Origin: Triticum aestivum | Taxonomy: Eukaryota; Streptophyta; Magnoliopsida; Poales; Poaceae | DNA: 64,000 nucleotides | Direction of reading: 5' to 3' | Assembly: GCF_018294505.1 (NCBI RefSeq) | Contig: NC_057796.1 | Location: forward strand, 271,014,458 to 271,078,457 | Shown here: positions 33,814-44,017 of the stretch, one piece after another | Layout of the letters: each line of letters begins with the position of its first letter | Position numbering within the stretch: position 1 is the stretch's first letter | Notes under the pieces: generated by a model | What the model was told of the DNA's origin: nothing | Databases searched by the model: none | The model's input: the letters and a program-made list of their open reading frames with translations, nothing else | Program-made: the position numbers and the translations under genes

Positions 33814-36800
33814 AAGCAAATGATGCTTCCGAGAGTTTAGCAAGCGCATCCAAAAGGTGAATTTCTTGATCCTAGTTCAAGAAAAATGTGAAATGTTAGC
33901 AAATTTATATAAGTGCATAAGAATGCAACATACTGAGTTCTATAAAAGTTCAAGGGACCCTCACTTTGAGGATTAACTTCGCTGTCTGTAAACTAGCTGG
34001 ATCTGGCTTCACTTTAAATAGTTCTTCAACCTGCAAATAAGAACACATGAGGCAAAAACTAATTATGCTACTTTTAAATTACACTATAAGGAAAGTTGAA
34101 ACATAAACAAATGCATGTATACATCATAAAAGAGATGGAAAGTTGAAACATACTCCCTCCGTCCGAAAAAGGTTGTCCCAAGCTTGTCTCTCAAACACTA
34201 ACTTGGTGCTAGATACATCCATTTGAGGGACAAGTTTTTTCGGACGGAGGGAGTACAATTCAAAAACTGACATCCTAACTAAAGAGTTTGATATAGCACA
34301 AAATAAACATATAACTTGACATAAATAGGGAGGTAATACACGACATAAATTTGTATAAATAGGATTTACGAAATCTTTGTCTTTGGAACATATCGGTATG
34401 TCACTGGCACGCAATGTACAAGATAGTAAGGGATGAAGGGCCAGTTCTTTTGCTGACTTCCAGAATAAGCTGGAATAAGCTGCCCCCTACCCAGCTTATT
34501 CTAGAAGTCAAACCAAATTTATTATTTTAGAAACCTACTCCCTCCGACCGAAAAAGCTTGTCCCAAGCTTATAGTGCTAGATACATCCATTTGAGGGACA
34601 AGCTTTTTCGGATGGAGGGAGTACTAATTAAGACCTGACTAATAGGCTTCTCAAAAAATATTTTTGGTTGGGCTTCTAGAATAAGCTGGGTAGAGGGCGG
34701 ATTATTCTAGAAGTCCAAAAAAGCTACCAAAAGAACTGGCCCCAAAGATTAGGAGGAATCAAGCTTCTCAGGGGGCTCATCTGCAGCCATGTTTTTTGCG
34801 TTTGACCACAAGAGGGATACACGTACCTTGTTTACAAGGCCACAAGTTAGGAGAATCTTAATTATATCAGAGCCATGGTCTGTATTTCCAGCGCTGTCAG
34901 TGATGACGCTCAGGCTCTTAGATCTGCTCACAGGAGACACTTCACTTCCCCTTTTTCTTGATACTTCCATATATTTGTGAACACACCAAGGAACATCACC
35001 AGCATTTGATTCGTTGTGCTTTTCTTGAAACATGGGAGATACAGCGCATCCAGCTTTCATTGCGCAGGGTGATTCCTTACTACTATCAAGCAGATCATAT
35101 TTGGGACTTTCCTGTAAACAGTTACAATCAGCATAAAGGTCCAGAATATTATAAGTGAACATTAAACAGCTTTAGGCCCTTATCGTTTAAAAGCAGCTTT
35201 AACTTATTTGATTTTGATGGTAAAAACATGCATATACACTCTGGAAAAACACAGAGATTCAATAGAAAAACTGTCATTTATGGTCCACATAATAAATGTA
35301 GACGGGCATATTATCGATGAACGCTGATAGCTTCCTACAGAATAATTTAAGTGTGGTTTTCTCGACCTTATAGTTAAAGAACATTAATGGAGATTAGAAT
35401 CGCCAGCAGAGGAACAAACATGCATAATTCATATTCAAAGTTGAGTGCAACTGTTACAAGAGAAATAAAATTACATACCGCCCGCACAGAAGAAACTGCC
35501 TCGGGCAACGGTTCCGCGCAAGGGGGGCATTTGAAGTATGCTAATGCACTCCCACTGCCAGATTTCAACTTCTTAGCTGGCACAGTGGCGTCGGGATCAA
35601 AACAAGAACCTTTTGTGGTGCTATAAGAGATACCTAATATGCAAATGTTCCTGCACTATAAATATTAGTCACTGGAACTGCAGAAAATCTAACATTACGT
35701 GATTTCAGAACATTATCACCTTGCTGGTGACATCATGTGTGCTGGCGTTGATGATTGTGGAACCAATGAGGTGAAGGACTGTCCAGTTTTGTCAATCTTG
35801 TCAGGAACAACAGCATGTAGATCAAAAGCAGGAGTCCTCTTCATAAGACCAGAATAATTTACTAAACTAAATTTCCTGCTCAGAGCAAAGAAAGATTATA
35901 TATGTGAAACACTGAAACTGCAGTGCAGACAACTCTTTGTGTAAGCATTCATTTTTGATTGTCAAGAAGTCTGGACATGCTCACCTCAAAGACTTGATAT
36001 ACTCATTCGAACTGACCCTTGCAATAACTTCTCGATGCTCCATGTATGATAATCTAAGTTCATTTCTTAGGTTAGTAAGAAGCCTGGCCTGTATATTTAT
36101 TTTAAGATCCAAAGGTAAAAGATCAGTGAAAAAAATATATAGATCTACCCATACTAATTATGATATATGGAACAAATTCATCGGAACATAATGATGCAGA
36201 GATAACTAGAGCTGGTATGATAAGACACTGCAATAATAAAATAATGATAGCAGCTTTATTTAAGTAGAAAAATAAAAAAAATGAAGCTACGACGCCTTTC
36301 CCCAAAGTTTACATACAAATGTAAAAAAGAAAGACAATGCTCAGAATAAATCATTGATAACAGAGTTGGAAAAATATATGATCAAAGAAGCAAAAGACAA
36401 GTTTTGTATAACGTTTTGATCATATCCTTTTGCAACTTTATCTTTAATGTGTAGTGATTTATGCTATGCATTTTATCTTGCAATTATGTCTTTGTACAAC
36501 TCTATTATTCTACAAAGTCTGGCAGTGCTCCTGCTGTTTCCTCAGAAAGAAAAGTCCTGTATAACAAATCTGAAAAATATGATCCAGCAATTCCTATTGT
36601 TTGTGATTTGCTTAGTGATATTTCACAACTGATCTTGTAGGTACAAGAACTATGGCTGAAAGATATACCCATGAGAGGAGGTCTGACTGAGCATAGAAAG
36701 CTCTTAACACAGAAGCGTATGCTGATCGCTCCAAGCAGTGTATCTGAAATAAAGCATCTCCAGCATCTCGTATCACACATTTGAGATCTAGAGATTCTTT

Positions 36801-38052
36801 TGCAACTTCCGCATTACCAATGTTTCCCTTATACCAAGCACTGCAACAAGGCATGCAACGCCATATCAATCAATTTGTTATCTAATCATTGTCAAGATTT
36901 GGGCAGATAATTACATCAGTGAGGAGGCAGGAACAGGAATTTTAACAACTAGAGTACCAAATATAGGGAAATGTTAGATTTGAAAATATAGAATAGAAAT
37001 GATCTTAAGTCTTTCTGCCGGCATACATTTTTTATTCTGCAAAAGTGAGAAGCCATGCATGCATGCTTTTTTAGGTAAACCGTACAACATTTACTCACCT
37101 CAAAGACTTGATGTGCTTATTTGTACTGGCCTTTACAACATATTCTCTGTGCTCAGTGTCCGATATTTTAAGTTCATTTCTCAGTCCAGCAAGACATTCT
37201 TGCTTGGCCTGTAATAAGCCAAAAATTACGATCACAGAAAACATAGATATATAGTTAAAGCTGTGCTAAATGCTGATTATGCTAAGTAAAATAAATTGAT
37301 GCCGATTTCGGTCAAAAATTAACTGATGGAGGGTAAAATCATGTGGGATGAAATAAGGCTGAAAAGTATAGCTGCATGAATAACAAAATTAAGAGCCTTG
37401 ATAGTGAGGTATAAATCACCTTTCCCCAGAATTTACATGTAAAACCAACATATATCATGTCTTTGGTGAAAACTCAACATACAGTAAAAAGTTACAAATG
37501 AACTGATAACCCTATTATGTATGATTTGTCCACCAATTATTTTCATTTGAACTTGTAGGAATAAGAGGGAAGGTCCACGAAACATACCCGTGAGAGAAGG
37601 TCTGATTGAGCATAGAACGCTCTTAACACAGCTGCATATGCCGATGGCCTCAAACAGTGAATCTGAAATGCGGTATCTCCAGCATCTGGTACTACACATG
37701 CAATTACTACAGAATCCTCCCTCACTTCAGTATTCTGAATGCTTCCTTTGTTCAAACTAGCACTGTTGTGCGGTGGTGCGCCAACGCCCCCTCCTAAGTC
37801 GTGCGTGCTCCCCTGGCCTGCCTGCTTGCGGCGACTGTAAACCAGGCTGTTCAACCTAGCATTGCCATGTGATGTGCTAACGCCGTGCGTGCTCTCCTGG
37901 CCTGCCCGCTTGTCGTGGCTGTAAACCTGGCCCCTAACTTCAGTATTCTGAATGTTTGCTTTGTTCAAACTAGCACTGTCATCCGGGGGGGCAACAATGT
38001 GTGTGCTCTCCTGGACTGCCTGCTTGCGGCGGCTGTAAACCAGGCCCCACAT
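33814..38052 (-). CDS. EMSY-LIKE/ENT-domain protein with two tandem ENT domains
   Basis: Host gene; I deduce nine coding exons: 38060-37588, 37208-37099, 36840-36669, 36088-35985, 35875-35720, 35620-35479, 35111-34827, 34030-33965, 33871-33814. All introns are GT-AG and all phases fit. From ATG 38052, with TGA formed at the 33813/33668 splice, it encodes about 519 aa; reading through the last donor adds about 26. ENT domains bind chromatin partners; plant EML proteins are nuclear regulators. ENT1 (about aa 125-191) and ENT2 (217-283) each contain FQIHC and AYA(A/S)[13 protein letters not shown], split by an intron at the same place. The C-terminus ([17 protein letters not shown]) matches the EML terminal helix. 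The N-terminus has three diverged repeats (YSRRKQA...STH). No Agenet/Tudor domain is visible, unlike typical EMLs. Confidence 0.85.
34153..34253. mobile_element. Stowaway-type MITE in an ENT-gene intron
   Basis: 101 bp, inverted termini CTCCCTCCGTCCGAAAAA and its complement, flanked by TA at 34151-34152 and 34254-34255. Lies in the 796-bp intron 34031-34826. Confidence 0.9.
34438..34743. mobile_element. MITE-like element with GGGCCAGTTCTTTTG termini, carrying a second MITE
   Basis: About 306 bp with terminal inverted repeats GGGCCAGTTCTTTTG (34438) and CAAAAGAACTGGCCC (ending 34742-34743), and inner inverted matches around CAGCTTATTCTAGAAGT. No clear target duplication was found, so the superfamily is undetermined. 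The Stowaway copy 34538-34621 is inserted inside it. Confidence 0.7.
34538..34621. mobile_element. Stowaway-type MITE nested in the larger inverted-repeat element
   Basis: 84 bp, CTCCCTCCGACCGAAAAAG at one end and the complement at the other (one or two mismatches), TA at 34536-34537 and 34622-34623. It shares GCTAGATACATCCATTTGAG with the copy at 34153-34253, so both belong to one family. Confidence 0.88.
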
Positions 38053-38696
38053 ACTAAGCACTGCAACAAAATGTGCACACTCCATCAATTGAATTATATA
38101 CAATACTGTATGCTGAATATCAGGACTCGGAAATTAACCATGTTCCAAAAAATAAAGTTGGCACCAGACCTTCAAAGCTCCAAAGACACCAGACTCGGGA
38201 TGATGTACGCAAACTCGGCAAATTTTATTGGTTTCGGCGATATTTCAAACTACAATTTCAAACTACAGTTCGACCTTCTCCACTGTTCCATGTTCTAACA
38301 AAATTCGAGTTAGTGTCAGAGCTAACCACATTCGCCACCCAGCCTTATTAAAGCAACATGTCTATACATAAGGAGCCATCGAACCGGCCTTCCAGGATTT
38401 TTCGAACCAAATCGTGGCTCAATATCATCCTCACCAAACATACGTACGATCACACTGCATACATACGAGCATTCTAAAGCCTGATCAAGGTATCAAACCC
38501 GTAAGTAAAACAGCTTGGAACCCTAACGGGAAAAAATCAGCGGCGCCGGTGTCCAGTTGGACCGATGGAGCAGCGGCATACGTAGAGCGGCCCCCGCACA
38601 GTATATCGCAGCAACCACGAATGCTCTCGATCGTCTCGTATCGACGATCCTGCGGAAGGGGAGGCGAGGGAGAAGGGAGGGGAGGGGTACCCGTAC

Positions 38697-38850
38697 CTGC
38701 GGAGGGAGCGGCGGCGACTGAGACGGGACGGGTTTGGGCGGCAGGAGAGGCACTCCGGCGCGGCGCGGCGACGCGAACTTGGACGGGGAGGAGAGTGGAA
38801 AGGAGAAGGCTGCAGCTGCAGCAACCGAGGTTCCCGAGTAGAGATTTCAA
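38697..38850 (-). other. Probable first exon of the ENT-domain gene (5' UTR or extra N-terminus)
   Basis: GC-rich stretch ending in a clear donor (CTCCGCAG/GTACGG at 38697/38696). An ATG at 38850 gives an open frame whose phase also joins correctly to the exon at 38060. A start there would add about 54 residues with a hydrophobic beginning (MKSLLGNLGCCSCSLL). Agreement in phase has a one-in-three chance of being accidental, so I keep 38052 as the conservative start. The 636-bp intron 38061-38696 shows no other clear exon. The promoter should lie above 38850, where there is only a MITE and the copia remnant. Confidence 0.5.
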
Positions 38851-39141
38851 TATTACAAAATGGAGGCATCCGGAAAATATTTATTCTTCTTTCTTTCTGC
38901 AAACTTAGCCATCCGAGGGGGGCTCCCTTGCGTTGTATTCCAAATCGAAATCCAAAAAATATTGCGAGAAACCAGTTGGAGAGAATTATCTTTTGCCTTA
39001 TACTCCTTCCGTTTCAAAATAAGTGTCTCAACTACAATTATTTTGAGACGGAGGGAGTATTGATCAGTCACAAAGTACACCATATAGAGAAGTGCATGAA
39101 TGCCCTACACAAGAGGCACGCAGGCCCTGTCGTGATGTGAT
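38851..39141. other. Upstream flank of the ENT gene with a short MITE
   Basis: Contains a 55-bp Stowaway-type MITE at 39003-39057 (CTCCTTCCGTTTCAAAATAA ... GAGACGGAGGGAG, TA at both sides). The rest, including 38860-39000, shows no recognisable gene; it would be expected to hold the ENT-gene promoter, but I see no obvious TATA box. Confidence 0.7.
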
Positions 39142-39995
39142 CCTGAATTACACGAGAGTTACAACAGTACAATAGTCTAACACCCCCCCCCCCCCCCCCC
39201 CCCTCAGCCGGAACTCCGTTGGCAAGGATGTTGAGGCTGGTACTGAATCATGAAAGATCGGCGATGGCAGTCCCTTTGTGAATAGATCGGCGAATTGCGA
39301 GGAAGAGGGGACATGCAAGACCCGGACCTCACCAAGTGCCACACGATCACGTACGAAGTGTAGATCGATCTCAACATGCTTAGTACGTTGATGCTGAATG
39401 GGATTGCATGCAAGGTAGGAGGCACTTATATTGTCACAATATACCACTGTTACGCGGCGAGGAGGATGCTTTAGCTCTAGAGAAGTTGAAGGAGCCAACA
39501 AGCCTCGACAACACAATTTGCAACCCCCCGGTACTCTGCCTCGGCACTCGATTGGGATATAGTGGGTTGCCTCTTGGAGGACCACGAGATGAGATTGGAC
39601 CCATGGAACACACAAAACCAGAGGTTGAACAACGCATGTCCGGGCACCCTGCCCAATCGATGTCAGTGTAAGAAATAAGATCAGTGGAAGAGGATTTGTA
39701 GAACTGAAGGCCATAGTGGGATGTGCCTTGCAGGTAGAGAAGAAACCTCTTAATGAGATGCATGTGGGTATCCTGAGGCTCATGCATGAACAAGCACATC
39801 TGTTGTACAGCATATGCAATATCCGGACGTGTAAGTGTAAGATACGGGAGTGCGCCGGCCAAACTACGATAGTGGGTGTGGTTGGAAAGGACATGGTCGT
39901 CGATGGAAGATAGTTTGGAGCTAGTGTCAATGGGAGTGGACACTGGTTTGCAATTTAACATCTTTGCTCTCTCTAGGATCTCCAAAGTGTACAGT
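39142..39995 (-). pseudogene. Ty1-copia RT/RNase H 3' fragment with PPT and LTR start
   Basis: Minus strand: 39995-39560 covers the RT C-terminus (HYRSLAGALPYLTLTRPDIA, FLLYLQGTSHYGL). After a frameshift near 39560, RNase H continues (VVYCDNISASYLACNP, TKHVEIDLHFVRDRV, QFADLFTKGLPS). It ends in a run of about 21 Gs (39183-39203) acting as PPT, then TGTTAGAC starts an LTR of which only about 40 bp remain. It is a different copia lineage from elements 1 and 2. The 5' side is cut at 39995 by a gypsy LTR. Confidence 0.88.
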
Positions 39996-40376
39996 TGTCG
40001 GGGGGTTAGACCCCGGGCAGGCAACGGAACCCGGATCCTCTCAAAAACATCAGGGCTGGCAACGCCCCTCAATCCGGCACATCACTGGCCGGCTTCCCGA
40101 TGCAACCCGGTCAGATGTCGCAACCCGGGCAGCCAGCTAGCGCATGCCGGCCGGTCCCCAGAAGACGGACCTCCATTGACAAGCAAGCATGGCCACAGTA
40201 CGCCCCCTTTACACCAGCCCCGGCGGGCGCGGCTGTCGTGCCGACCAAGCCACCGCCTGGGGCGGGCGGCGTCTCGGAGGCGCAACCCTGTAGCAAGACG
40301 GCGCGGGCGTCCCATGACGTCCGACACGGCGTGCCTACAGTACCCAGCAGCCGGCCGTACCCGCGCCCGACGGGCC
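39996..40376 (+). repeat. Gypsy LTR 5' fragment
   Basis: Begins TGTCGGGGGGTTAGACCCCG at the copia junction, a start I associate with Triticeae gypsy LTRs, and continues GC-rich until it is interrupted by the LTR at 40377. Nothing of its interior is in the window. Frames across it are shadows. Confidence 0.6.
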
Positions 40377-41954
40377 TGAAAGTGCAACTAATCCTCGCGT
40401 GGTTTTGGTAATTCATAACAACATATAGCTCATTGAACTAATGATCATTCAAGTTGATTATTTCAGAAAGTTCAATGATTAGCATGGCATGGACTAGAGA
40501 TGTGGACCCCTCAAATGCTAAGGACAAAGATAGGCAAAAGCTCAAGACTCTTCATTTCTATTTTAGTGATCCAAGATCACATTGAGTCCATAGGAAAGCC
40601 AATACTATTAAAATTAAAAGGGGATGAGGTGTTGCTTGATGGTCTACTTACTCAAGTGCTTAGTGATATTGCTCCAAAACCCTCAGCCACTTTCCCGTTC
40701 CAAATATGTCCAAACCCAAAGTCAAACTCGGCCCCACCAATTTGATCTATCCGGTGCCACCGAGTTCTTTTGACATAGCCACTGCCAGAAACACTAACAG
40801 TTCGGTCACACTGATACGGATCCCGGTCTCACCGAGATGGCCTTGCATTCCCACTGTGACATGTTGCACTCTTTCGGTCTCACCGAGTCAGTGCAATCGG
40901 TGACACCGAGTTTGCTTGTCATTCGCTCTGTTGTCCTATTACTTCACTTCGGTCCCATCGAGTCGATGTAATCGATCACACCGAGTTGATGTTTTCCCTA
41001 GCCCTAGCACATCGGTCACACCGAGTTGTTCCAGTCGGTCCCACCGAGATTCCTAATGTTCACATTTTGAACTAAATGGTCTCACCGAGTTCCTCTATTC
41101 GGTCTGACCGAGCTGGGTCAAATGTGTGTAACGGTTGGATTTTGTGTGGATGATATATATACCCCTACACCCCCTTCTCCATTTGAGAGAGAGCCATCAG
41201 AACGTGCCTACACTTCCACTACTCATTTTCTGAGAGAGAACCACCTACTCATGTGTTGGGACCAAGATATACCGATCCTACCACAAGAATCTTGATCTCT
41301 AGCCTTCCCCAAGTTGCTTTCCACTCAAATCATCTTTCCACCATAGCCAAATCTGTGAGAGATAGTTGAGTGTTGGGGAGACTATCGTTTGAAGCACAAG
41401 AGCAAGGAGTTCATCATCAACACACCATCTATTACCTTTTGGAGAGTGGTGTCTCCTAGATTGGTTAGGTGTCGCTTGGGAGCCTCCGACAAGATGTGGA
41501 GTTGAACCAAGAAGTTTGTAAGGGCAAGGAGATCGCCTATTTCTTGAAGATCTACCCGAGTGAGGCAAGTTCTTCGTGGGCGATGGCCATGGTGGGATAG
41601 ACAAGGTTGCTTCTTCGTGGACCCTTCGTAGGTGGAGCCCTCCCTGGACTTGCGCAACCGTTACCCTTCGTGGGTTGAAGTCTCCATCAACGTGGACGTA
41701 CAATAGCACCACCTATCGGAACCACGCCAAAACTCTCCATGTCTACATTGTGTTTGCCTTCTCCAAACCCTTCCCTTTACTTTCATATGCAATGTTTTAC
41801 ATTCTGCTGCTACACTTAGAATTGCATGTGTAGGGTGATTGCTTGACTTGTGCTAGTTGATAAAATCTGCCAACACTTAAAATTGGGAAAAGGCTAGATT
41901 TTTATTTGGTCAAGTAGTCTAATCACCCCCTCTAGACCTACTTTCGACCCTACA
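40377..41954 (+). repeat. 5' LTR of the Sire-type element
   Basis: 1,578 bp from TGAAAGTGC to CGACCCTACA. It contains a cluster of about ten copies of a 14-bp palindrome-like motif TCGGTnnCACCGAG between 40751 and 41112, just upstream of the TATA-like GATATATATACCCC (about 41152). Open frames in the LTR (for example minus 41712-41299) are not supported as genes. Confidence 0.85.
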
Positions 41955-42038
41955 AGTGGTATCAGAGCTTTGATCTCCATTTGGCTTGATTCACATAGCT
42001 TTGATGATCATAGCCTTGGTTTCACAACCTAGGAGAGT

Positions 42039-42893
42039 ATGGCGTCTAGCGAGGGAAATTACCACCGTAGAGGTCCTTATTTTGATGGTACTAATTTTGC
42101 TAGTTGGAAGCATCAGATGAAAATGCATATTCTTGGTCATAACCCCGCCGTTTGGGCTGTTGTGCGTATTGGCTTGCAAGGTGATTTCTTCGAGGATGGT
42201 AGAGAACCGGATCGTGAAGTAACAGCGGAAGAAATGAAGATGTTGCAATACAATGCTCAAGCGTGTGATATTATCTTCAATGGATTGTGCCCCGAAAAAT
42301 TCAAAAAAATCAGCCGCCTTGAGAATACAAAGGAAATTTCAAATACTTTGGTTAATATGCACGAAGGTACCGAGTCCGTCAAGGAATCCAAATTGGATGT
42401 GCTCCAAAGTCAACTTGACAGGTTCAAAATGAAGGATGGTGAAGGAGTCGCTGAGATGTACTCTAGGATTGCTCTCATCACAAATGAGATTGCCGGCTTG
42501 GGAAGCGAAGAGATGACCGACAAATTCATCATTAAGAAGATCCTAAGAGCCTTGGATGGAAAATATGATACCGTGTGCACATTGATCCAAATGATGCCCA
42601 ACTACAAAGATCTCAAGCCAACGGAAGTCATTGGTAGAATTGTTGCTCATGAGATGTCAAGTGGTGCTTACAAAGCCTCATGTGAAGCACCTACAACATC
42701 AAGTGAGAAACAAGTCTTCAATGAAGAATTGAGCTTAATGGTGAAGAACTTCAACAAGTTCTACAAGAGTAGAAGCAACGAGAGAAGTTCCAAGTCAGGG
42801 TCCTACAATGACAAAAGATCTTCTAGTCGTGATCGTAATTGCTACAATTGTGGAAGACCCAGACACTACTCCAGCGAGTGTACGGCTCCCTAG
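42039..42893 (+). CDS. Copia Gag (UBN2 type) with zinc knuckle
   Basis: 284 codons from ATG 42039, 84 bp after the PBS. It opens with GPYFDGTNFASWKHQMKMHI, typical of UBN2-family Gag, which forms the capsid of the cytoplasmic particle. The middle includes LDVLQSQLDRFKMKDGE and ALDGKYDTVCTLIQMM. It ends with a CCHC knuckle, CYNCGRPRHYSSEC (C-x2-C-x4-H-x4-C, about aa 268-281), for RNA binding. The stop TAG comes directly after the knuckle; the expected Ser/Arg-rich continuation lies in another phase, so a frameshift near 42885 has shortened the protein. Confidence 0.85.
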   Translation: MASSEGNYHRRGPYFDGTNFASWKHQMKMHILGHNPAVWAVVRIGLQGDFFEDGREPDREVTAEEMKMLQYNAQACDIIFNGLCPEKFKKISRLENTKEISNTLVNMHEGTESVKESKLDVLQSQLDRFKMKDGEGVAEMYSRIALITNEIAGLGSEEMTDKFIIKKILRALDGKYDTVCTLIQMMPNYKDLKPTEVIGRIVAHEMSSGAYKASCEAPTTSSEKQVFNEELSLMVKNFNKFYKSRSNERSSKSGSYNDKRSSSRDRNCYNCGRPRHYSSECTAP

Positions 42894-44017
42894 CTACAAG
42901 AAAAGAGAAGATTCACCTAAAAGGAGAAGTAAAAGAGATGAATCACCACCAAGAGAGAGAAGGAGTCGAGATGATCGTTGTGAACGAAGATCCTCTCGTA
43001 GAAGCAAGGATTCAGAAACGAAGGACAAGTCATCAAAGAGCTACACAAGAGGAAGACATCAAGCTCATGTTGGTGAATGGGTTTCTGGTTCCGACTCCGA
43101 CAACTACTCCGAGAGAAGTTATCACTCCGACTCCGACTATACTCAAGATGAAGGTGTTGCCGGTCTTGCACTTGTGTCATCCAACTCCTATGATATATTT
43201 GACTCACCAAATGAAGGAATTGGAAGATGCTTCATGGCTAAAGGCCCTAAGGTATCACACCCGAGTATGTTGATTTTAATAGTGATGAAGATGATTTGCT
43301 AGGTGATGATGATTTACTTGTTGACAACACTAGTGATGAAAACTATGATGAAATTGCTATTAATCATGCTAATCAAGATGAAACAAATGACAATGATAAG
43401 AAGGAGATTGAGCATCTAACTAAAGAACTAAACACTCTTAAGGTAGCTCATGAAACAACTCTAGAGGATCATAGAGAGCTACTAAGGACTCATGAGAAGC
43501 TACGCTTCGAGAAGCTAAATTTAGAGCAAGAGCATGGGTTCCTAAAGGCTATCAATGATGATCTTCGAAAGAAGAGTTCTTCTTACCTAGCCAAGCATTT
43601 ACTCTTGTCTACTTATATGCCACAAGTAAAATCTAGCATAAGAGCAAGAAAGATTCTTCTTCTAGTGGTAACAATAACAATGTTAAATCCAATATTGGTG
43701 CTTCTAGTAGTTCTCTTGATTCCACTAATGATTCTCTTAGCCAAGTTACACTTGAGCAAGAAAATAGCTTATTGAAGGGAATTATAGAGAAAGGTGTTTA
43801 CAAGAGCCTTGCCAAAAGTAAGCAATTTGAGGAAATTGTGCGCAAGCAGGGAAGGCACCGGAAGAATCAAGGTGTTGGTTTTGAACGAAAGTTCAATGCC
43901 AATGGAGTTGAGTGGGAAGAATATCAATACCCCAAGACGAAGTTTCTTCCTCAACAAGAGAAGTATGATCCCACTTCTTTCAAAGGAACACAAGCTCAAG
44001 ATGATCTTCCACCATAA
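42894..44017 (+). pseudogene. Frameshifted continuation of Gag: RS-rich and coiled-coil segments
   Basis: 42894-43230 reads (other phase) as an Arg/Ser/Asp-rich segment (SPKRRSKRDESPPRERRS, then SDSDNYSERSYHSDSDY). 43296-43600 reads as an acidic stretch followed by a helix (KKEIEHLTKELNTLK) that is probably a coiled coil. 43772-44017 has a third phase with NGVEWEEYQYPKT. These follow Gag in Sire-type elements as a C-terminal extension. Breaks near 42885, 43280 and 43600 mean it is no longer one protein. Confidence 0.65.

Noticed and set aside
38300..38480. Minus-strand frame starting MFGEDDIEPRFG as an extra ENT-gene exon
   Set aside because: It ends in a stop after about 39 codons and has no clear acceptor and donor that keep the downstream phase; it lies within the first intron.
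40751..41112. CRISPR-like array of short regularly spaced repeats
   Set aside because: Repeats are 14 bp, palindrome-like and degenerate, within a plant LTR next to a TATA box. No cas genes, and the window is clearly plant nuclear DNA.
41299..41712. 137-codon minus frame
   Set aside because: Antisense within the Sire-type LTR, with no similarity recognised.
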